DNA from: Physcia stellaris
Lineage: Eukaryota > Ascomycota > Lecanoromycetes > Caliciales > Physciaceae
Direction: 5' to 3'
NCBI GenBank assembly: GCA_018902385.1
Contig: JABSSW010000080.1
Location: 1-64,000, forward strand
Length of the DNA: 64,000 bases
Positions 13,564-25,203 of this stretch are shown piece after piece. The notes beneath the pieces were generated by a model that worked only from the letters and a program-made list of their open reading frames with translations, did not search any database and had not been told where the DNA came from. Position 1 is the stretch's first letter. Each line of letters opens with the position of its first letter. The position numbers were made by a program, and so were the translations under genes.

Positions 13564-14690
13564 ACATCATGATTTTATATTTTTGCAAATTCGAAAAAAA
13601 TGTTGAAATAAATTCATTATCAAAAACAATGTCAAAACGTTATTTTGTTATAAATTAACATGCAAATTTTGTACGATAATTTACATTCATCACATGTACG
13701 ATAAATAATATTATTATAAATAATAAACACGTTACATTTTACATATTTGTAACATAATGTATTAATCGATTAAGTTTAGAAAATTGAATATTGAAATTAC
13801 ACACATTTCGATGATTATTTCGAAATTATTTACGAAATCGTAAATTCTTTTTTGTTATCATGTGAGTTGATGAAATGAAAAACGCATTTTTCAAAATTAA
13901 TTTAGTTTAACAATAAAATAAATGATCATTTGATCATCAAAGATTTTTTTTTCAATCACACAATGCATTTTGATTTCTAGTCATTGATGTTTATTCATTA
14001 GTGATTAGATTTTCATCGTTCACACGTTGATTTTTCACTATTGATATTTAACTGACAGCACATCATCTTCAAATACATCTATTTACTCATCTATCTACCC
14101 ACCTGACTCGGACCTGGCCTGCAGGTCAAATCGACTAAAACCGAAGACTTCGAAGCATGGTGTTACTGCGGTATTGATTCCGCAGTCATATGCTGTTCGG
14201 ATTTGACCTTACTAATCCTACATCCAATGGCCTTTCGAACTTCTCGAACGAGGATACATCATTAGACGCTGAGGAAATGTCGTCTGTTGTTGACGCGGAC
14301 GAGATCGAATTTCGAGTTCTCGCGATTAGCTTCTCTTCTTCTCTCGCCGCCTTGTTGTAGAATTGGATAGGAGAAGAGGTAGACAGGTGGACAAGTAGGG
14401 AGGTAGGGAGGTAGGGAGGTAGTAGATAGATTGCTATGAGGTATCTCCAACAGAAAGGTCACTTTTGTATGGCAAAATCGAACTTTGGCAGGAGATATGG
14501 GTCGGAAGGTCTCCGGGGGTGGTTCCGGGGTGGCTTCCGGGCATAGGGGTCCATTTACCAAGATGGGGGGTCCGTACCGTATACTGCTAGCCTTCAAATA
14601 AATCACGACTTTATATTCATCCATTTCCACATCATCAAACATCACGGAGAGACTCATTACAAAAAACGTTGTAAATGGGATCTGGTAATT
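13564..14690. other. Transition from AT-rich repeat to gene space
   Basis: AT-rich sequence fades out around 14,050 and becomes less strongly mutated from about 13,850. It includes a 10-bp inverted repeat (aggtcaaatc 14123-14132, gatttgacct 14200-14209) and a short array of gaggtagg units at about 14,395-14,422. A stretch near 14,162-14,195 resembles part of the small LTR element near 6435-6470. No gene is supported. Confidence 0.5.
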
Positions 14691-14693
14691 CCT

Positions 14694-14780
14694 GATTGGC
14701 TGCGACGCTTGTCTCGGCGGCCGCATATCACTGCGATTGGCCATAGCGCTAGTTCGGCGGTCGCATCACACTGCGATTGG
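14694..14780 (+). promoter_or_regulatory. Three ATTGG (inverted CCAAT) boxes in tandem repeats
   Basis: The hexamer gattgg occurs at 14694, 14735 and 14775, at 40-41-bp spacing, inside degenerate tandem units that share 'cggcggycgcatmwcactgc'. CCAAT boxes in fungi bind the Hap/CBF complex. The array sits about 90-170 bp before the preferred start codon of the RNase III-like gene, so it is a likely promoter element of that gene. Confidence 0.5.
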
Positions 14781-14865
14781 TCCGCAGCGTTCTCAGGCAG
14801 TCCTAGGAAATTTCGATATTACATCCCACTCAGGCTCGCAGCTTACTATCAATGAGGACGTTACT

Positions 14866-16071
14866 ATGGGCAAAAAGCGAGGCCATGAGGTCGCAGACAA
14901 TGACATCGAGAACAAGCATAAAAAGCACAGACTCAATGGCTCCAGGCAATCCTTGGACCAAATGATCTCGCAGGAATCCGAACAAAGCAGCAAACCCCGC
15001 TCTACCAACAACTATACCCAGACCTCCCCACCAGCTACCGAACCCTCATCCAACCCAGTAGCTCAGGAAACGAGCCCCAACAGCCGCCCATTCGTCTCCT
15101 CCCTCCCTCCCCCCATCTCCATCAACCCCTCTACTAACCCCACCAAAACCAAAATCAAACCGACCTCCCTCTCGCCTCTACCTCCCCTCCCCCCAATCCA
15201 CACCACCTCCCTCCAAGACCTCCCTTTCACGCACCAAGGCATCCTCGGCGGCGTCCCCCTCAGCACCGCAACGACCCAATCCTACCAACGGCTCGAATTC
15301 CTCGGCGACGCCTACCTGGAGCTCATCGCCAGCCGCCTGCTCTACACCACCTTCCCCTACTGGACGCCGGGCCGCTTATCCATGAAACGCGAGCAACTGG
15401 TCAAGAACGAGACGCTGGCGGGGTATGCGCTGGGGTATGGATTCCAGCAGCGGGCGAGGCTGCCGGAGCACTTGCTAGCCGGTGGCGCGGGACCGGGAAG
15501 AGGAGGCATGAGCGCAAAGGAGAGGGACAAGGCGGAGAAATCATGGAATAAGATCCTTGGCGATATCTTCGAGGCGTATGTCGCGGCGGTGGTGCTCGAT
15601 GCCGGCGAGCGGGGGTTCGAGCGCGCGGAGAAGTGGATGCGGGAGCTGTGGATGCCGTTGGTAAGCGAGGATCTGCAGCCAACAACACCAATACCAACAT
15701 CAGAATCAGAATCAGAATCAGATTGAGGCTACCGAAAACCCCCCACAACTAGACTTCCCCAAAGTCGAACTCAGCAAACGCATCATGGCGAAGGGCATCC
15801 GGATCGACTACCGGCACGAAATCGACCCGGACACGGTGCGGCAAAAGGGCAAATTCACCATCGGCGCGTATCTGACCGGGTGGGGGTGGGAGGATGTGTT
15901 TGGGGCGTGGGGGGGGCTAGTAAGGTTGAGGCTGGGAATGCGGCTGCGGTGCAGGCGCTGGGGAATCCGCTTACGGGGGAGGTGGAGGGGGTTAAGAGGG
16001 CGTTTTTGGAGAGGGGGAGGAGGGAGAGGGAGGGTGAGGAGGGAGGGAAGGAAGGGGGTGGGGAGGGATGA
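14866..16071 (+). CDS. RNase III-family endoribonuclease (Rnt1/Pac1-like)
   Basis: This gene likely encodes a double-stranded-RNA endonuclease of the fungal RNase III family, used in rRNA, snRNA and snoRNA processing. A disordered lysine- and proline-rich N-terminus of about 100 residues precedes the catalytic domain. The domain carries the signature QRLEFLGDA (about residues 141-149) and KILGDIFEA near residue 230, so the metal-binding Glu and Asp residues are present. A 67-bp intron (15661-15727, GTAAGC...TTGAG) gives an in-frame join to the C-terminal part, LSKRIMAKGIRIDY, a conserved stretch resembling other fungal members. At the 8-G run 15909-15916 the frame slips once before SKVEAGNAAAVQAL, which matches the expected continuation. 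I chose the start at 14866 because upstream in-frame codons run into the CCAAT repeats; an upstream start at 14737 is possible. Confidence 0.8.
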
Positions 16072-16579
16072 AGTGATGGTGGGGTGGACTTAGGAGGTTG
16101 CTGGATATGTTGCCATCTACTTTCTCTACCTTCGTCGCTCCTCTACCCCAAAACCCGGAAAACCACAGCATAGCATCATGAGCCTCCTTTGATTCAGCCA
16201 GATATCCCCATGGTTCTGGTCTGGCGTGTGCCTCCAATGCAATAGTCAATCATAGTGAGAATACCCATTGTGACAGAAATTGCTCTTGGACACGAGGGAT
16301 TCTCAGATTCCGGTCCAAAGTCGGGGAAGCGCGGGTCTGGTCGGTTGTATGTAGGCATGAGAATCAGCACCTCCGTACTCTTATAATTTAGGATGAAGAG
16401 TAAAGTACCTACCTACCTACCAACTCTGAACTCTGAAATTTACGATCTCAGCTGGTCTATCCCCATTGTCTTCCTGGAAATGAGGGGGAGGGCGATATCG
16501 AGATGACGAAGTTGTCTCTGAGTCTGCTGAGGTAGGATGCACAGAGAATACAAAGAAGATAGATGGAGATATTTTGCAA
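16072..16579. other. Convergent intergenic stretch
   Basis: This is the 3' flank of the RNase III-like gene. It contains a short ctacctacctacc run near 16410. No gene is seen on either strand. Confidence 0.5.
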
Positions 16580-17000
16580 GCTGATTATTGCTGGAAAAGG
16601 TTCCTCGATGCCGATAATCTTCCAATTCCAAAGTCGGGAAATCAGTTACTCAGTTTCTCCGCCTCCTCTTCCCCCTCTCGCCATCGTCTTCCCTGTCGCA
16701 TTCCTCCACTGGGTTATTGCTGGAAAACCAACTAGACAGCTTCTCAATGCTGACAAGCTTCAAACTTAAACTGCAAAGCCGTGATTCCAGAAACGGGTTA
16801 CCGTTGAGGGATATCAACGTCTCCGCCTCCTCTCGCTCTCTCTTTCCCTTTCCTCCACTGAGTTATTATTGCAAACTAATTAGACAGCTCCTCCATGCTG
16901 GTGATCTTTCAATTCCAAAGCCGGGAAACCAGTTACTCAGTGTCTCCGCCTCCCACCGCCGCACCTCCTTCCCCTTTCCCATTCCCCTTCCCTCTCGCTC
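16580..17000. repeat. Triplicated degenerate repeat of about 140 bp
   Basis: Three successive units start near 16580, 16713 and 16861. They share 'ttattgctggaaaa', 'agacagctcctcaatgctg', 'ttccaaagccgggaaaccagttactcag' and 'tctccgcctcct'. The third unit ends at the stop codon of the J-domain gene, so the array lies in its 3' flank. The units differ at many positions. Confidence 0.65.
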
Positions 17001-19980
17001 TCACTCTCCCATCCCCCTCCTCCCCCATCTCCCCACCTCCCCCGCATACAACCTCTCCCACCGCTCAACACTCTTATCATACTCCCCCTTCCTCCCCTCA
17101 TCCTTAAACACCTCCATCGCCTGCCCCACGCCCGCAGCCCTCTCTCTACAGCTCTGTTTCTCTGCTTCCGTCATGGCTGAGCTGTCGATTTTATCCGGGT
17201 GGACTGCGAGCCAGGTTTTGCGGAGGGCGGTTTTGATTCTACGGGCGGGATGTTAGTGAGTGGGGGGAGGAAGGGGGAGGAAGGGGGAGGGACTTACTCT
17301 GCAGCAGAAGCAGTCTTGGTTAGCCCGATGACGGCGTAGAAGTCTGTTGGTTTTTCGGGGATGGGTGGCGTGGAGGGATCGTCCCACTCTGAGTCGCTGG
17401 AATCGGAGTATGAGGGGGGCTGGGGCTTTGCTTTCGATTTCCGTGTGGGTTCTGACTTGGCTTTCGGTTTCGGTTTGGGTTTTGAGCGTCGGTCGGTGTT
17501 TGAGTCTTCCGAGGAGTCATATCCATCATCGCGTGCCGAGAACCTACAACAGGGTCCTTTGTCAGATCGGGTTCGACTAGACAGATTTTATAGGCCTACC
17601 TATCATTCTCACGTTCACTCTCAGTCTCAGAAAATGAATCGGTGTCCCTTGACTTGGAAGCGCGATTTTGGTTCCTGGCGTAGGGTCGCGGCGAGCGCCC
17701 GTCCGAGTGCCGTTTCCTCGACTTTGGGGCTCGGTTCTCGTTTCTGGCGTAGGGACGTGGGGAGCGCCGGTCTGATGGCTTGGGGGCATCGCGTCGGGAA
17801 GGGTACTTTGTATCAGAAGACCTGTATTTTGTATTCGATTCGGCGTGGGACTTCGGCTTGTACTTTGCATCATGACTAGAACGGGGTTTCCTGGACCTCG
17901 AATTATCATCGGAGCTAGTGCTTGAATCGGTATCAGAATGATCCGATGAATCTGTGTCTGAGAGGTCAGGAGAGTCATAATTCCTTCTTCCTCCATGCCT
18001 GCCACGTTCTTCGTTAGCTTTGGCATCTCTTCCACGTCTTTTGCTAGGATGGTCGTCTCTGCCAGACGAACCAGGCCGATGAGGATCAGTGCAACCCTGT
18101 TGTTTGCGGGGTGCAGTTGTGGTGGACTGCTGACGGTGTTGAAGATAGGCCTGATACTGCGCCATCGTCACCCATGTGTTGGTTCCAGGGATTTGAACCA
18201 AGACTGGCCCGTATTGACAGAAACCTTGATGGTAGCTTCCCTGGTTGGCATGGCTAGCGCGTTGAAAAGATGAGTGGCCAAACCGACAACCCGACTGTGG
18301 AAAGGGCTGATAGTTATTCCTCAAGGGACGAGCATCAAAGAACCTTCCAGGACGGTCATACTCGTCATCATAGCTCTCATGGAGATTGTAATACTCCCCA
18401 CCAACATCATCATCATTCCCAGCTCCACCCCTTGGATGAGTACCCCTTTCTTGCCCACCACCTCGCCCTGAATTACCACCTCTAGCGCCAGAATTAGATG
18501 TCGCCGAAGAAGGGGGAGTTGAGCGAGGTGAGCGGATTGACGCCCGGGTCGACGCTTCGCCCTCGTGGCCAGAGTAACCAGATTCGCTGTCTGTCGCTTC
18601 GACAGGGCGCTGACGTTGTCGGCCTCGTCTTCGAGTAGTGCTTTCGGGACGGGCATGCGTTGAACCTGCCACTGAAGCACGGCGATTTGAAGTTCCAGTG
18701 GCCGAAGGGTCAATGTCGGAGATACGAGAAGTGTTGCCTTGGGCCCGACTTTGTGGCTCACCAATCGTTGATGGTGGCATAGATGAGATGGTGGAGCCCA
18801 TTGGATCAGCCGCACTGTGGTGACCGTCTTCGTGGACTGTTGAGAGTGGGGAAACGTCGCGATGAGCTGTACTGTAGTCACGGTTTCCCTGGACTGATGA
18901 GAGCGGGGAAACGTCGCGATGAGAAGATGGTCCGCGGCTTCCTGCCAAGTGAGCAGCTTGTCCATAAGGTGCTCCATTGATGTCTTGAAGGCGTTCTTCA
19001 GAGTGAGCTCGACCACGTGGAGGATTTTCACCAGACTGATCATGTCCTTCCGCTCCTTCGCCTCTTGGAGCTCGAGGCCTCACTGGACTATGTCCTCGCG
19101 ATCTTGGCCTCCTTCTTCGCTCCTTATGTCGTTCATGTCGCTCACGTCGCTTTTCTTCATCCTTGCGCCCGCCATTCGATTTCTTGGCTTCGTTCTTCCT
19201 CCTCTGGTATTCCTCGACAAGGTTAATCGCGACGGCTTTTGCGAGACTCGTAAAACCTCCGCCGTCGTAGGACCTCATGTTTGGGTGCCTCGGAGGTTGG
19301 TCTTGGGGTCTTGTGCGTCGATTTCGGGCGTTTTTCTCTCTATCTTCCGCCGGAGGTCCATTTGCGCCCGGAGGTGCAAGCATTTGTGGAGGGCCGTACG
19401 CCTGTGGTGGCCCATATGGCTGCGGTGCCCCGTCACCTTGTAGTGGTGGTTCTCGGCCATAAGGGACATTTGTACGCTCGAGGATCTCAACGTCACCCCT
19501 GCCCCTTCGTCGATGTTCAGACCGATTGTCACGTTCACGATTTCGGCTGCGGCTTTGGTGGATCGAGGCATTATCATTGTCCTCACGATGTCGACTCCTA
19601 TGGCGGCGTCGACGTCGCGGACGCTCCTCTGCTGCGACCACATGCTCTTCTCCATCCCTAGGCTGCTCTCGTTCGTGATCTTGTGCTGCGTCCTCATTAG
19701 CTCCGGACATGACCAAATCTTCTTCCCCAGGTCCTCCTCTCTCGCCATGTTCTCCGCGCTCTTTACTGCCTCTACGATGGTGCCGATGACGTCGATGTCG
19801 CTCTTTTTGCTGCTTTTTTCGTTCTTCCCTTTTCCGATCCTCCTCTTCGTACCACTTGTGAGTCTTGAGGCCGTATTTGTTTCTACGACCTGCCTCGGCA
19901 TCTTCCAGTCTCTCGTGCCACTCATCTACGCCATCGTTGAGACGCTTGACGAAGGTGGTGATACGGCCCGGCATGATCAA
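17001..19980 (-). CDS. Large disordered Arg/Ser-rich protein with C-terminal J domain
   Basis: Three exons on the minus strand (19980-17600, 17543-17298, 17238-17001) are joined by 56-bp and 59-bp GT-AG introns and encode about 954 residues. The first 840 or so residues are low-complexity: Arg/His/Asp/Glu/Ser/Gly-rich runs, RS-like stretches and Pro-rich segments. The last 95 residues form a J domain: DFYAVIGLTKTASAAEIK, then TWLAVHPDKI with the HPD tripeptide at about residues 889-891. J domains stimulate Hsp70 ATPase activity. The intron-1 junction and the J-domain codon split across intron 2 both restore frame exactly, which supports the model. The Arg-rich body suggests a nuclear or RNP-associated co-chaperone, but that is inference. 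The start is the first Met; a second Met lies two codons later. Confidence 0.85.
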
Positions 19981-21161
19981 AGATCAGAATCTCCGATATG
20001 GATAGGTAATCGGAGTTCTGGCGGTCCCTCGAGTGGAGAGTATGCGTAAAGTAGTCTCCTTAGAGAAGGGCTACCGAGAAGATCAGGCTGTTGAAAGTTC
20101 AAAGCCGAATAAGCTCCCCAAGGCGATATGAGAAGACGTAGAAGTGAGAAAGTGACAGGTGATGTAGTAACGTTCTCTAGACAAGATAAACAGATAGATG
20201 TCCTATCTTGAATGTTCGAGCTCCACTATGAGCTGAAATTTTGCTTCGATGTAATAAAGAAAGGAAAGCTTGTTAGAAGGCAAAGGGTAGAAATACATTT
20301 CTTCGTGAGGGTCCATGTTGGTTTTGGAGTCACAAACGCTGTTTGTCTGTAAGGAAATGTCATCATGCTCTGGCTCATACGTGGGAAGAGCATTCTCATT
20401 ATCAATGCGTCACTTCTGTTCGTATAAGGTGACAGTACCAGATCGCCTTGGGCTTACTCTCAGATAGTCGGATTTTGAGGTTTTGAAAAGTAAGGCTAGA
20501 TATATCTCTTGTATGTAGACAAGTCAATCGGATAAAACGACAACTATCAAGAAGATGCTGATAAGTTTTTCGGTGATGTGTGTGTTTTGCAGTAAGCAAC
20601 ATTTCCGAAGACACAAAGATTAAAGTTGACGAGAATACGGCTTTTGCTAACCTTGAGTATTTGATCATTAGTATCGGAGCAGAGCTCTTAGATTGGAAAG
20701 CGATTGGGAAGAATGTCTCTGGTAAGTAGAGAGACAATCAATGTCTTGACTTTGTCTCAAGAACGTAGAGCTACAACGCCTAAGTTGTTGAAATCATGAT
20801 AGACCGAGCTTTATACATATATATCTCACCAAGCTGATGCTCTGGCAAGTCTGAGCATTGGCAGACGTTTGCTTCATACCAAACCTGGCTCTGAAGTGTT
20901 GCCCTACACCCTAGGTACCCGAGAAGACAGCAACCTCGTCACAAGATGTTGAATAGCTTGGCTATTTTTGGGCATTGTAATAGCATGTTGCTGAATCTTG
21001 CAAATGCTTTCTGCAATCTGCTGACCGGCAGTCAAGACAGTCATTGGATGTACCGCCGACTTTGACCCCGTGCCGATGTAGCTCGGAGACCAATACACTG
21101 TTCCTCTCCGCCATTGAAAAGTGGTCGATACGTATTTCATGGAGTGATCCGGGATTGATGG
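19981..21161. other. Intergenic stretch between the J-domain and Atg37-like genes
   Basis: About 1.2 kb contains the likely promoter of the J-domain gene. A minus-strand open frame of 111 codons at 20402-20737 shows no recognisable domain or conserved pattern. I see nothing else in this stretch. Confidence 0.5.
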
Positions 21162-22323
21162 TTATTCATGTGTTCGTGGCTGCAGCCGCCTTAATAGGCG
21201 TACTCGTTGGGTCTTCGCCGCTGCAGCTCTCGCCAGAAGCTTTAAACCGACCTCCAGTCTTTGGTCATCTTTTCTTCTGAACCACAGGTACAGGATTGTG
21301 AGTATTGCAGTATCGATGAGAACGTGCTTAATTGTTGCCCACGAGAACCAAACCATCCACGTCCATATTTTTAATCTTGGTCGACTCTCGAAAATGCTCT
21401 TGGCCTCAAGCTGCTCTCGCAGTGCCGCAACCTCGGCCGTCATCTTTATGATCGCCTGTTCGACTCTTTTTCTCCATTTGCGGTTTCGAACATCAAAGTC
21501 TCTACCCTTCGGTCCTTTACCTTGGGCGACACGTTCGGCATTATCTTCGTCGTCCGTGAGCCCGCTTCTTGCCTCCTCAAACTCATCGCCTTCTTCAATC
21601 TCCTCTTCGTCAGCGTCACTAACAGGCCGTAGAACTCTCAGACCTCCAGCTTCACCGTCCCTTCGCCTCGACTGTTCTAGCCCGGTGCCGCCATAGCTTG
21701 AGCGTAGCTGTTGCGCTGACTGTGCTGAACTTCCGGCCTGCTGACCTGGGCTTGATGCGGAGCTGCTTGCTGGATTGGATTTTATTTGGTCCCACACAAA
21801 CTCGAGCTCAGCTACCAGGTCGCGCGCTTCAGAGGTTGTGGATGCGTATTTGTGCATGGTTGCTATGAGAGTACTTATATATTGGCGCTTTGCCTCAGTA
21901 CGGGAGAGTGAGTGATTCGAAGACCACGCATCCCTAGATTCGATTGTCAAGCGTCAGCTTCAACTTAGCTCTTGAATGACAGCGCTGGCAATAAACTGCC
22001 GGGTGAAGGCCAAGGCCTAACATTAGGTGTGCAGGGCTGCCATATATCTTGAATTCATACCATTTCTCTCGCTCCGCTTCCTCATCCGCAGTGTTGCCTT
22101 CTGGTCTTCTCATCACACCCTCAACATCCCCCTCCATACTCTGTTTATAGAGGCCATACAGCTTGAGTCGAGCTGCAGGTGGTGGACGAGCAGAGCCTGT
22201 TCGAGGAATACGTTTGACAGTATTGAGAGCATGGACGAAGACTCGATCTGTGGCGAACGGGTTACTATCTTTGAACCTGGGGCGATCTCGATCAGGCGGG
22301 TTCTTACCCACAGAGTCGGACAT
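21162..22323 (-). CDS. Acyl-CoA-binding membrane protein (Atg37/ACBD5-like)
   Basis: Two exons (22323-22061 and 21933-21162) with a 126-bp intron (GTATGA...TCTAG) encode about 344 residues. The N-terminal acyl-CoA-binding domain is clear: FVHALNTVKRIPR, RLKLYGLYKQSMEGDV (the conserved YxxYKQ-type motif), and KWDAW followed by SRTEAKRQYISTLI. The KW/DAW codon is split by the intron and restored exactly. A long acidic linker, a short coiled coil (VEQAIIKMTAEVAALREQL) and one hydrophobic helix near residues 278-307 (WMVWFSWATIKHVLIDTAIL) follow. This architecture matches fungal Atg37 and animal ACBD5, tail-anchored peroxisomal proteins that bind long-chain acyl-CoA; Atg37 acts in pexophagy. A general acyl-CoA-binding role is certain; the pexophagy role is inference. 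Confidence 0.85.
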
Positions 22324-22891
22324 TGAGGCCGACTAGACACTGCATATGAAACTCACGTCGGATGTACCAATGAGCCCCCGAATCTACGACTGTGTAGGCA
22401 GAGGCGTTCAGGGAAAATGACCGTCAAGAGCCCCTTGCGCCTTCAAGAAACCCGACTTCCCTTCAGTGCAGTAGTAATCACATGCCAGACCAAGAACGGG
22501 AGTCGGCCCGCGCCCGACCTAGAACTACGGCTGGTTTGACGCCTTCCCGTGTCTGGAACCTCTTCCCGAAGGTCACCCAGTCTGGGAGCTTCTATCGCAT
22601 CGATCCGGAATATCAGGTATACTCCCAATCTGAGGGAAGCAGCTCATAATTATCGAGAAACCACTTTACTTTTGCACGTAGTGCAACATCATGGGTCTGC
22701 CCATATGTAAAATGACAGGTCAAGTTATTCGCTACTTGATGGTGAAATCGAAGCTCGCAATATAGCCTCCCCAGCGAACGCTGGAAAGCCATCTTTGTCT
22801 CATGTTGCATTGCCTTTGCCGTAAGAAAATCATCTTCACCTCAGGTTGCATTGCCTTTGCCGTGGAATCACAGCATCATCGAGGTGTAGCA
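22324..22891. other. Divergent intergenic region
   Basis: This is the shared upstream region of the minus-strand Atg37-like gene and the plus-strand membrane protein gene. A 19-bp duplication, gttgcattgcctttgccgt, lies at about 22804 and 22843, just before the chosen start of the latter. No further gene is seen. Confidence 0.5.
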
Positions 22892-24027
22892 ATGTCAGAA
22901 GCCGCCGGACCTTCACACCTGCCGAATGAAGAGCCTACCTCAAGTCGGAGGTCATCGGTAAACTCCCTACTGGCTCACGCACCTAATGAGGCACAAGGCT
23001 CTCCTGGTTTACATTGGAGTAGACCGGAGGGAGACAAGAAGATGTATACAACCTCACATGAGGTGAGCATCTCAGTTGGCCGTTTCAGCTTCACAAGGAA
23101 GACAATCGACGTTGTCTGTGCTCGGCGTCGTAAAAAGTTTAGGCTAGTACTGGGGAAGGATATACCAGGCACAACACGTGACGAGTCCGGCGGAGTGGAG
23201 CTTCCAAGTGTACCGAGAAGTGAGCAAGGTATCCCCGATGGTCACACCCTTGCTGTGGATATCTCTGATGGGGCTATGCACCATGAAAGCATCGCCCGAT
23301 CGTCTAGTCGAGCAGAGCAATTTGGTGAAAGTTCTCCAAGGATGGAGACAACGACTGATTATATTGTCGTTGGCATATTCAATCGCAACAAAAGTATCCC
23401 CAAGGAAACTCTGGTCTGCCTTGACTCCTTCCCACACCTATGGAAGGCCTTAGATAGTGCCATTTCTCAGCTACGGGGCTGGAGGTCCTCGTTTTCGTTG
23501 AAGTGTGTCGTGGGCTTTGGTGTATATGAGGTAAAGATTTGACCAGATCCTGGCTCTCGCTTCTTGACATCTCGCTAAGGCCTGCAATAGTGTAAGGCAA
23601 TGCAAGGCTATCATGAGCGGGTCACAGTCGATCCTCAGACAGAAGCCACTCTTAATCAGTTGTTCCTAGATTACACCACACGGGATCTCACATGGAGTCC
23701 TTGGAGCATTTGGATCTATCAAACCATGAATGAGTGCCACAAGATTCCTTCGAGCGCGCGGTTCTCGTTGGAGTTGCGACTGGGCTGGTCGGTGACTCGT
23801 ATTGTATCAATGACCGCCACGCCAGTCGTTCTTAGCCTTGTTGTTGGGACATGGTACATGCAATCTACTGGGGATACCCAGACAGCATGGACGATTGCAT
23901 CCTACATCGTCACCGCCGCTGGAGGTGAGTACCCGGGCAATGAACATTCTTATACTCGTCCTGGATATTCATTATTACAGTCATCCTTGCTCTGTTGGCA
24001 ATAGCAACACAAATTGGAGGAGTATGA
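22892..24027 (+). CDS. Fungal two-helix membrane protein of unknown function
   Basis: Three exons (22892-23530, 23597-23924, 23981-24027) with introns of 66 and 56 bp encode about 337 residues. Both joins keep the frame. The N-terminal half is polar and Ser-rich. A middle block includes SLKCVVGFGVYE and VTVDPQTEATLNQLFLDY. The C-terminal part has the pattern LELRLGWSVTRI followed by two hydrophobic segments, LSLVVGTWYMQSTGD then TAWTIASYIVTAAGVILALL. From memory this resembles a group of Pezizomycotina hypothetical proteins ending in two membrane helices; no function is known to me. The start was set at MSEAAGP because upstream codons fall in the short duplicated sequence. Confidence 0.75.
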
Positions 24028-25203
24028 TCTGTAACGACTATCGTAAGTTGATTTAGATATTTCAACGTAGTCCACAAGATCTACAGTAGAGCCCAGAGAA
24101 TGGTAAACGGTCGCTGATCCGTGTATAATTCTCAGGAGAGCGCATCTCTCGAGCAAAAGGTACACGGGATCTCAGAACACAGATGTCACGCAGCTCTCTA
24201 ACTCTTGTCCTCGCTTGAGCCTTTACTTATTTCCTGCAAGATAACATTTTCAACTTTAGATAGTTCCGACAACGACGCCTCACGTCGTCCCACAGAAATA
24301 TCAAGATTGTATAATAACTTAAGGTTTCGTTGCTTACTGACTGCTGACGACTAGCTCCTACCTCCCAATTACTAACCCTCCCATCACTATCTTAATGACC
24401 GCTACCAAGCCCCCACTCCCTTTCTCTTCCCCTGTATCTAGCCCTCTATGTGCGATAGAATCAGCAAGACCCGATGAATCGACAGAACCAGACACTCTTA
24501 AGTGAATATAAGAACATATCAGCGAAGCTTTGATAGGAAATATAAAACAAGAGCCTTCCAATTCACTAACGCCTATAGCTTTCTGTGGAGAATAGCCAAG
24601 TGGGACGATTCCTGGGCGCTTGACTTGGCATTGAAGGGCATGGTTTCTTGAATCAGACATTAGAGAAGAGGGGAAGATGGCATTCGTTTATTCTGGGGGT
24701 GGTTTTTCTTTGGAGGGTAGTTGCTTCACTTTCAGTGAGGGACGCGGGGCTTGGGGTCACTGTAAGGTTTGATTGGTGTTAAGAGGAGGAGGGACGCGGG
24801 CCGTAAGGTGGAAAAGGCGACGTTATTGTTTTGTCAACGGCGGCTTGGAAGGGGGATAGAGAGAAACAATATGGGGAAAAGAGAGAGAATGAGAAATAGC
24901 AGGGGCGGCTCGGTTTGCTGAGATGAGGCATTGGATGCGATAGAAAGCTTAGGTCTCCGCTTGGTGGAATGACCTATGGCAACTAGGCTAGCTTCAGGAT
25001 AACATGATGGGGGTTGATAGCCAGGATACGAGCAGGGAGAAAAACAGGAATAAAGGTATGAAGCAATCAAAGTGATCCATAGCTAAGGTAGGGACCGACC
25101 ATGACCAGGTGTATGGCTTTTGGTGTTTTTCATTTGTCTTTTCTGCGAAATTTCGCGCCTCATGTTATCCTATCGTCTGCATCTCCTCGACCCTGACAAT
25201 CCT
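24028..25203. other. Intergenic stretch
   Basis: About 1.2 kb shows no recognisable gene. Short open frames on the minus strand near 24.4-24.7 kb and 24.8-25.1 kb lack domain or splice support. The stretch is moderately low in complexity, with purine-rich parts at 24,660-24,900. Confidence 0.5.

Noticed and set aside
14262-14744. 160-codon minus-strand open frame
   Set aside because: It crosses a gaggtagg microsatellite and the CCAAT repeat array, shows no domain, and overlaps the likely promoter of the RNase III-like gene.
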